Shown one piece after another: positions 58,314 to 64,000 of a stretch of DNA of 64,000 nt. The translations under genes were made by a program, and so were the position numbers. Every line of letters starts with the position of its first letter. Within the stretch, counting starts at the first letter, position 1. Below the pieces are notes generated by a model. It did not search any database. It was given only the letters and a program-made list of their open reading frames with translations, and was not told where the DNA came from. Origin of the DNA: Prevotella sp. UBA2756 (GTDB taxonomy: Bacteria; Bacteroidota; Bacteroidia; Bacteroidales; Bacteroidaceae); NCBI GenBank assembly GCA_002353205.1, contig DEJE01000020.1:62001-126000 (forward strand). Direction: 5' to 3'.

Positions 58314-58344
58314 AAAAAGTGTGCCACGCCTCGGCGTGGCACAC
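58314..58344 (-). terminator. Terminator of the PD40 lipoprotein gene
   Basis: A perfect 12-bp stem (GTGTGCCACGCC/GGCGTGGCACAC) followed on the minus strand by TTTTTACC, 33 bp after the gene stop. Confidence 0.85.
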
Positions 58345-58376
58345 ATGCTAAAGGGTCGTTGCTGTGAAGGCGGACG

Positions 58377-59849
58377 CTACTGTATCTGCGTCTTCACGCG
58401 TTCGTCCGACTGTATTTCGCGCCCTGCTGTGTGTGCGTCGAAATCGACTTTCTCCTTCGTGAAGTCGGGCGTGTTGAACGAGAAGAACGTCTCGTCGTAG
58501 TAGCGGCGCGGGTTTCGTTGCGGCAGGAGGAAGGGCTTCGAGCATCGTCCCTGCTCGTCGATGGAGCAGAGATAGAGCCGGGTGTAGAGCCCGTCGTCGC
58601 GTCGGCTGGTGAAAACGATCCAATGTGAGTTCTCGTTCCAGTTGTGATAGCTATCGGCCATGGGGCTGTTGATCTCCTTCAGCTCGCGTGCCTCGCCCGT
58701 CCGGAGGTCGAGCAGCCACTGGTCGCTCTCGTTGTGCCAGACGGAGAAATAGCCGTAGTCCATGAGTGTGAACAGAATGTAGCGTCCGTCGTAGGAAGGC
58801 CGCGGCCAAGTGAGGCTCTTGCCTTTTGCAACGGCGTTGAAGATGGTGTCAACATGCTGGTCGAATGTTCCCTTGTCGGGGTCGAAGCCGATCTTGCAGA
58901 GGTTGTATCGCTCGTTTTCGAAGTTGACGGGATAGTCCTGTTGCAGGCATGTCATGTAGTAGAGCGTGCGTCCGTCGGGCGAGAAAGTGGGCGTGTTCTC
59001 GCTCCACTCCTTCGTCGACAGCAACGAGTCGGTGAGAATCTTGTGCGTGGAGGGTTCGTACACGAAGACGTCGCTCGAGAGGTCGAATACCTCGATGCGC
59101 TCGCTGGGTACGACATGGAAGCCCTGGCGCGTCTGGTTGGTGGAGAAGGCGCAGTAGCGGCCCGTCGGATGCCAGTAAGGATAGACCATGGAACCGCCGA
59201 GGAGCTCGTTCTTTGCTTGCAGCCACTCGCGTTTTCCCTGCTGTTGGAACATTGTGGCGCCGTGGTCGCCGCGAACATGGAAGACGAACTGCTCGGGATT
59301 GGTGCGGTTGGCGGTGTGGCAATTGACACACATGCCGGTCACCTGAGTGTTCTCGATGATGGCAAACTCGTCGAAGGTGGACAGGTCGCGCTGGTAAAGG
59401 CCCATTTTGCTGTAGACTTCGTAGCCCGGTGCAACGCGCCGGTAGGTGAGTCCCCACTCGTCGAGGGCGTAGGAGCTGACGTCGACGGTGAAATCCTTGT
59501 ACTGGATCCACTGTCCGTCTTGCAGCACGCAGGTGGTAAAGGTGAGGCGTCCGCCCTTGTTTTGCTCAACAAGAGCATGCCAGTCATCCACGTCGAAGTC
59601 GGCATAATCGCCGTTGGCATGCAGTTCACCGCCTTTGCTGCCGCGGACGACGACATCCACACACTTGACATTGCCACGGACGACGTTGAAGTTGAGCGGT
59701 GCTATGCCTACGGGAATGGTCACGCCCACGTAGTCGGGATAGATGGGCGGCAGCTCGTCTGTCCGTTGCACGTCGGTCCCAGGCCGATGGCTGCACGACG
59801 ACAAGACGACGGCCATTATGATGGTAAAAAACTTCAGTAAATAGTTCAT
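58377..59849 (-). CDS. PD40/TolB-like propeller lipoprotein with a CxxCH heme motif
   Basis: A 490-residue lipoprotein (lipobox LSSC, Cys19). The N-terminal region (about 30-170) includes PIYPDYVGVTIPVGIAPLNF, KGGELHANGDYADFD and GLTYRRVAPGYEVY. A c-type heme motif, C174-VN-C177-H178, follows, in a region enriched in HTANRTNP. After it comes a WD40/PD40-like beta-propeller (about 230-470) with repeats FSPDGRTLYYMT, PSYDGRYILFT and NENSHWIVFTSRR. It is 40% similar by eye to the gene at 62524. Heme attachment would need the Ccm or Ccs machinery. Function unknown; electron transfer to a surface partner is possible. Confidence 0.8.
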   Translation of the reverse strand: MNYLLKFFTIIMAVVLSSCSHRPGTDVQRTDELPPIYPDYVGVTIPVGIAPLNFNVVRGNVKCVDVVVRGSKGGELHANGDYADFDVDDWHALVEQNKGGRLTFTTCVLQDGQWIQYKDFTVDVSSYALDEWGLTYRRVAPGYEVYSKMGLYQRDLSTFDEFAIIENTQVTGMCVNCHTANRTNPEQFVFHVRGDHGATMFQQQGKREWLQAKNELLGGSMVYPYWHPTGRYCAFSTNQTRQGFHVVPSERIEVFDLSSDVFVYEPSTHKILTDSLLSTKEWSENTPTFSPDGRTLYYMTCLQQDYPVNFENERYNLCKIGFDPDKGTFDQHVDTIFNAVAKGKSLTWPRPSYDGRYILFTLMDYGYFSVWHNESDQWLLDLRTGEARELKEINSPMADSYHNWNENSHWIVFTSRRDDGLYTRLYLCSIDEQGRCSKPFLLPQRNPRRYYDETFFSFNTPDFTKEKVDFDAHTAGREIQSDERVKTQIQ

Positions 59850-59918
59850 AAATCTTACTCGGCGAAAGAGGAAACTATAAAAGACAGGTCTGGAATCCTT
59901 GGCTCTCAATCCTTAGCT

Positions 59919-60000
59919 TTATAATTCTACTCTTAATTCTTAACTCTTACCTCTTAATTCTTAACTCTTAATTCTTAACTCTTAACTCTTAATTCTTAAC
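59919..60000. repeat. TTAACTC / TTAATTC tandem repeat spanning a stop codon
   Basis: About eleven 7-8 bp units (TCTTAATT, TCTTAACT). The last four codons of the DUF6057 gene, including its stop, lie in the array. Confidence 0.85.
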
Positions 60001-61824
60001 TAAATAGTACCACGTTGTGCCACGGAACTGCTCGAGAGCGGCAGGTTGGGCTCCGCCAGATGTGACCCGTATAAACTCTCCGGCGGCCCTCGTGACCTCC
60101 GGACTGACAAGATCCTGAGGCGGTTCGTGGTGGTTCTGCGCGTAGGCGAAAGCCATCGCTTCCTGAACGGCGCGCGGTTTGTAGCTGATCTGGCTCTGGA
60201 CGACCTGCGCATACTGCATGAAACGGTTGATGTCGCGATCAAGCAAGGGGAGCATCAGCAAGTATTGAACGGCCATCAGGTTGTCTTTGTTCTGTAGGAA
60301 CAGCTGACCGCAGATCTTGTCGGTCTCATCCTCGCTGAACAGGAAGTCGTCTTTGAGCTGAACCTTGCGCAGCCAGCCGTAGAGCGGATGCTCGTTGATC
60401 TCCTTTTCGTGCCCGAGAAGGGCTTCCGTGCGCTCAGCCCACGAGCGGTAGAACATGGAACGCTTCAGCATCTGCAGGTATTTGCGGGCCACTTCGTACT
60501 GCCCGTTGATGAGATTGGTCTCGGCCAGGCGCTTCAGGCTACGTGCACTCTTGCGCAGGTCGGGCAGAGCTTCCATCGATTCGAAAGTGAAACGCTGCGC
60601 GGTGTTCACCAGTCCGAGATGGAAGTAGATCTCGCCGGTGAGCTGTGTGCCGGTGAAATTGCGCTCGAACGGCGGCAGCAGACCTTCGTGGCCGCGCTGA
60701 TAGAACTCGAAGGCGCGGTCGCCCAGCTGTCCGGTCATGGCCAGTGCGAGGTTGGTTGCCGACACGCTCATGGGCAGATCGGGCATCTTTTGCTCCGCTT
60801 TGGCAATGATGCCCTTCCAGTCCTTCACGCGAACGAGGTAGTCGTACTCAATGAGCTCGTATTTCTTCGCATCGAAACCGCGCGGAATCCACGCGACGGT
60901 GCACAGGACAATGAGAACCAGCTGAGCCACGACAGCCACTACGGCACGCTTGGGCTTCAGATTGGCGGGCAGGAAACGCGCAGTCAACGGGATGAGCACG
61001 CACAAGACGGCGGTGACAATCATTGGCATGGTGAAGACAAGCACGAACCGGTAGTAGCAAAGACCCATCATCAGGCTGTCGAGCGGATAGTTGACAAAGC
61101 GGGCGCTCAGCAGTATGCGGGCCAAAGTGTAAAGTATCAGACAGCCGGCAATCAGCGAATCGATGGCTTTCGACTTGCCGTCGAGGACCAGACGCAAGGC
61201 GGCATAGACGGAAAACATCCAAACGAGGGGTCCGGCAAGCCAGTAAACCACGGGGATTGCTATGATGGCGTAGAGGATCTGCAGTATTCTTGTGCCTCGG
61301 ATCTTACTCTTTGCGGCGTTTGTTTGGTCCTTCGCGCCTGTCTCAGCGTCGTGCTTGGCACCCGGCCAGCACAGCATGGCCAGCATGCAGAACAGCAACG
61401 ACACGACAAAAGCCATCAGGACGCTCTCATCGCCCAGCGTGTACCACAGCGACAAGGCGGGGAGGAAGCTGAGCGGATAGTAAACGTTGCGGCCAGAAAG
61501 GCTGTTTGCAGGCGATGTCTTCTTCATGTTCGACCGCATCAGCAGCCATGTGAGCACCTGCACCAGCATGAAGAGAATGGCCATGACGGCAGCTCCGAGC
61601 AAGATGACATTGTTGAACTGGACCAGAAACTCGGACACGTAGCGGGCAAAACCGCCCGGCATGGCCAGCAGTTCCTTGAAATACGACGTGCCTGTCATGA
61701 ACAACTGGAACTGTTCTTGATAGGCCAAGGCGTGCGGATACTTCACACGCCAAAACAAAAAGACCACTATTCCGAACAATAATGTCAGGAATAGTGGCCA
61801 TAGTTTATTCACTAATTTCTTCAT
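59989..61824 (-). CDS. DUF6057-family multi-pass membrane protein
   Basis: A 611-residue integral membrane protein. N-terminal segments span about 10-30, 65-95, 105-155 and 180-330 (for example LYAIIAIPVVYWLAGPLVWM, YRFVLVFTMPMIVTAVLC, VVAQLVLIVLCTVAWIPRGF), about nine to ten helices. A C-terminal soluble domain (about 335-610) has alpha-helical TPR-like pairs. It overlaps the DUF4369 gene by 20 bp. The family function is unknown. Confidence 0.75.
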   Translation of the reverse strand: MKKLVNKLWPLFLTLLFGIVVFLFWRVKYPHALAYQEQFQLFMTGTSYFKELLAMPGGFARYVSEFLVQFNNVILLGAAVMAILFMLVQVLTWLLMRSNMKKTSPANSLSGRNVYYPLSFLPALSLWYTLGDESVLMAFVVSLLFCMLAMLCWPGAKHDAETGAKDQTNAAKSKIRGTRILQILYAIIAIPVVYWLAGPLVWMFSVYAALRLVLDGKSKAIDSLIAGCLILYTLARILLSARFVNYPLDSLMMGLCYYRFVLVFTMPMIVTAVLCVLIPLTARFLPANLKPKRAVVAVVAQLVLIVLCTVAWIPRGFDAKKYELIEYDYLVRVKDWKGIIAKAEQKMPDLPMSVSATNLALAMTGQLGDRAFEFYQRGHEGLLPPFERNFTGTQLTGEIYFHLGLVNTAQRFTFESMEALPDLRKSARSLKRLAETNLINGQYEVARKYLQMLKRSMFYRSWAERTEALLGHEKEINEHPLYGWLRKVQLKDDFLFSEDETDKICGQLFLQNKDNLMAVQYLLMLPLLDRDINRFMQYAQVVQSQISYKPRAVQEAMAFAYAQNHHEPPQDLVSPEVTRAAGEFIRVTSGGAQPAALEQFRGTTWYYLVKN

Positions 61825-62425
61825 TGGTATCTGCATTCATGGTGACAATGCGTCCGTCGGGAAGCTTTTTCTTGTACGTCAGCGGGTAGAGACCTTTCAG
61901 GAACTCATGCAGAGAGCCTTTCTTCATGTTGTCTGCCATGTGGCGTGTCATCTGTTTGTAGGCCAGATGGACACTGTCGGCCTCTGCTTCTTTGCCCGAT
62001 TGGCGCAGGAAAGAGACTTCCATGTTGTGAAGCTCGGTGAGTTTCTTCCATTTGTCCAGCGAGTCGTTCTGAACGGTTCCTGAGGCACTGCTGATACTGT
62101 CGATGACAACCGTCACGTCGCCTGGTTCAACCACGACAAGCAATGGTTGCAGACCGAAGCGGAAATGGTAGTCAACAAGGATCTTGGCCATCATCAGCGT
62201 GTCGCTCTCGAACTCAAATTTCCCGTCCTTGATATAGACAGAGTCAACGTTCCAGCGCGAATCGTTGGTCAGCGGCACCAGGAAAATCTGCTTGTCGTTG
62301 TACTTCTCGGGTATGGTGCCATGAATACGGCATACACCACTGGCCGTAACGGCCGCCTTGTCACGACAAGCGGTAAACGAAATGGCCACAACGGCCATGA
62401 TGCTCAAAAGCAATATCTTCTTCAT
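61805..62425 (-). CDS. DUF4369-domain lipoprotein
   Basis: A 206-residue lipoprotein (lipobox FTAC, Cys20). The mature N-terminal half (about 30-125) has the DUF4369 beta-sandwich usually found before thioredoxin domains (VCRIHGTIPEKYNDKQIFLV, VYIKDGKFEFE), but the thioredoxin domain is missing; a helical tail of about 60 residues (WKKLTELHNMEVSFL) follows. It ends inside the DUF6057 gene start, so the two are translationally coupled. Confidence 0.8.
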   Translation of the reverse strand: MKKILLLSIMAVVAISFTACRDKAAVTASGVCRIHGTIPEKYNDKQIFLVPLTNDSRWNVDSVYIKDGKFEFESDTLMMAKILVDYHFRFGLQPLLVVVEPGDVTVVIDSISSASGTVQNDSLDKWKKLTELHNMEVSFLRQSGKEAEADSVHLAYKQMTRHMADNMKKGSLHEFLKGLYPLTYKKKLPDGRIVTMNADTNEEISE

Positions 62426-62523
62426 CTTCGTTAAAAACGGTTTTCTATATGTTATATTCTTTTTGTTCTATTCTTCAGTTTCTTTCGTTCCTCTTTCCTT
62501 TTCCCTAATGTCTACAGATGCCT

Positions 62524-64000
62524 TCAACGCACGGTTACCTTCACGCGACCTTCGCTGAAGACTTGCCGATGGGCTTCCTGCGCGTCAAAAACAACGCGTG
62601 TCTTGGTGAAGTCGGGCGCATTGTAGGCATCCATCAGCTGCGCATAGAACTGGCGGGGATTGCGTTGCGGCAGGAGGAACGGTTTGCTCACCCTTCCGTT
62701 ATCGTCGATACTGGCCAGATAGAGCTTGGTATACATGCCGTCCTCGCGTTTGCTGGAGAAAACGAACCAATGACTGTCGGAACTCCAATTGTGATAGCTC
62801 TCCACGTCGTTGCTGTTTGCTTCCGCAATGGGGCGTGTCTGGCGCGTTTTCAGGTTCATCAGCCACAGGTCGGCGTCAGGCTGGCAGACGGGGAAATTGC
62901 TTCTGCTGCTTCGGCAGTACATCAACCAGCGACCGTCGTAGCTGGGTCGGGCCAGTGTGTAACTCATATCGTCGGCAGGACCATTGAGTAGCGTGTCCAC
63001 CGATTCGCCGAACGTTCCTGTCTTAGCATCGAACGGGATGGAGCAAAGCGAGCACTTCACCTTCAGATACTCTGCCGGCACGTTGCAAGGCTTCGATGTG
63101 CTGTAGTAGAGCGTGGTGCCGTCGGCTGAAAAAGCGGGGAATATCTCCAAATCATCGGTCTGCAGCAACGGAGAAAGAATCAGTTCGTTGCTGCGTGTGT
63201 CGAGCATCACGACATCGCTGAAGCTGTGATACACTTCAATACGCTGTCCGCGGCCGACGAAAAAGCTCTGATGGACGGCGTTGGTGGCGTAGGCACAGTA
63301 GTCGCCCGATGGGTGCCAGCTGGCGTATGAACCTGCTGCTTTGGTGGCATCGGTCTTCGTGTCGAGCCATGTCTGTCGGCCGTCTTTCTGAATCAGCGTG
63401 CCTCCGCCCTCACCGCGAATCTGCATGGTCAACTGTCTCGGGTCGGTTTGGTTGGGGGTATGGCAGTTCATGCAGCGTCCGGGAACAGCCGTTTCTGTGA
63501 GAATGGGCTCTTCGGTGAACGTGTGGATGTCGCGCTGGTAGATGCCGATGTCGCCGCCGACCTCATAACCCGGTGCGATGCGGCGATAGGTCAGTCCGTA
63601 GTCGTCGAGACGGTAATTGCTCACACTGACCGTGAAGTCCTTGTATTGCGTCCACTGACCATTCTTCTTGGTGCAGACGGTGAAGGTTATCTCAGCGCCG
63701 ATGTTCTGTTCGGTCAGCTCATGCCATTCGTCTATGTCCCATTCGGCCCATTCGCCGTTGACATGCAGCTCGCCGCCTTTGCTGCCCCGCGCCACCACAT
63801 CAACACAATCTACGTCAGCATCGGCGGCATTGAAGTCGAGCGGAGCGATGGAGGCAGGAATGGTCACGCCGATATAGTCGGGGTAGATATCCGGCAGCTG
63901 GTCGGCTTTTGTGACGTTGGTCGGTTTCGATGAACAGGAAGTCAGCAGGCCGCACAGAACGATAGCGAAAACACACGCCAGTTCTTGAACGAGGACCAGC
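62524..64000 (-). CDS. PD40-like propeller lipoprotein with CxxCH motif, 5' end beyond window
   Basis: The frame continues past the internal GTG at 63867 to base 63999, giving 491 codons and no start codon, so the 5' end lies outside. The N-terminal part still shows a hydrophobic signal segment and lipobox (GLLTSCSS). The layout repeats that of the gene at 58377: IYPDYIGVTIPASIAPLDFN, KGGELHVNGEWAEWDID, a heme motif CMNCHTPNQTDP, then a propeller with ASWHPSGDYCAY, FSADGTTLYYST and ARPSYDGRWLMY. Two related CxxCH lipoproteins flank DUF4369 and DUF6057 genes in one unit. Confidence 0.78.
   Translation of the reverse strand, partial: LVLVQELACVFAIVLCGLLTSCSSKPTNVTKADQLPDIYPDYIGVTIPASIAPLDFNAADADVDCVDVVARGSKGGELHVNGEWAEWDIDEWHELTEQNIGAEITFTVCTKKNGQWTQYKDFTVSVSNYRLDDYGLTYRRIAPGYEVGGDIGIYQRDIHTFTEEPILTETAVPGRCMNCHTPNQTDPRQLTMQIRGEGGGTLIQKDGRQTWLDTKTDATKAAGSYASWHPSGDYCAYATNAVHQSFFVGRGQRIEVYHSFSDVVMLDTRSNELILSPLLQTDDLEIFPAFSADGTTLYYSTSKPCNVPAEYLKVKCSLCSIPFDAKTGTFGESVDTLLNGPADDMSYTLARPSYDGRWLMYCRSSRSNFPVCQPDADLWLMNLKTRQTRPIAEANSNDVESYHNWSSDSHWFVFSSKREDGMYTKLYLASIDDNGRVSKPFLLPQRNPRQFYAQLMDAYNAPDFTKTRVVFDAQEAHRQVFSEGRVKVTVR

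Overview
The window looks like a chromosomal segment of a Bacteroidales bacterium, most likely a gut or rumen Prevotella-type species (Prevotellaceae). The evidence is a Sus-type starch locus, type IX secretion (T9SS) genes with cargo carrying short Prevotella-style C-terminal sorting domains, a PCMD lipoprotein, a rSAM/lipoprotein pair, DUF6057 and DUF5117-type proteins, and many promoters of the Bacteroidetes form (TTG or TTTG, 19-20 bp, TAnnTTTG). No prophage, insertion sequence, CRISPR array or rRNA operon was seen; there is one tRNA gene.

Layout. 1-6955: 3' part of a starch-utilisation locus (susD end, SusE-like, SusF-like, a GH13 lipoprotein, and a GH13 amylase with T9SS signal). 6968-10179: secreted nuclease, a tiny independent transcript, ispF and porV. 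10381-14579: porU and an FAH-family enzyme, forming a T9SS operon with porV; upstream lies an array of TTGCnnnGCAA palindromes at exactly 22-bp spacing. 15081-17967: rplM-rpsI-rpsB-tsf. 18331-19622: a 35-residue membrane peptide divergent from a LysR regulator. 19720-31061: a T9SS cargo protein, zinc-ribbon protein, mdh, Xaa-Pro aminopeptidase, the rSAM/lipoprotein pair, gamma-carbonic-anhydrase-like protein, rhaM, GT2, radC, an LpxH-like hydrolase, a SufT/DUF59 protein and an orphan T9SS tail. 31117-34087: tRNA-Pro and a second T9SS cargo paralogue. 34229-38148: metalloprotease and murF. 38386-46015: an RND efflux operon (TolC, RND pump, adaptor) preceded by an outer-membrane barrel and a PCMD lipoprotein. 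46197-55742: GH43, folP-cdaA, GH2, pta-ackA. 55855-64000: a PAP2/phytase-like fusion, an operon of three 25-26 residue membrane peptides, and a locus with two PD40 lipoproteins carrying CxxCH motifs, DUF6057 and DUF4369.

How the genes connect. PorU and PorV process and shuttle T9SS cargo, and at least three cargo proteins (amylase, two repeat-rich proteins) are encoded here. The Sus proteins, amylases, GH43 and GH2 point to a plant-polysaccharide degrader; pta-ackA and mdh fit acetate/succinate fermentation.

The most unusual items are the tandem micropeptide operon at 57.7-58.25 kb, two further micro-ORF transcripts (8.0 kb and 18.4 kb), the 22-bp phased palindrome array at 14.75-14.89 kb, and two kinds of intergenic repeat: simple tandem arrays that repeatedly abut or contain stop codons, and GC-rich palindromes that have entered signal-peptide coding sequence. 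All function assignments come from reading motifs in the sequence; no database search was possible.
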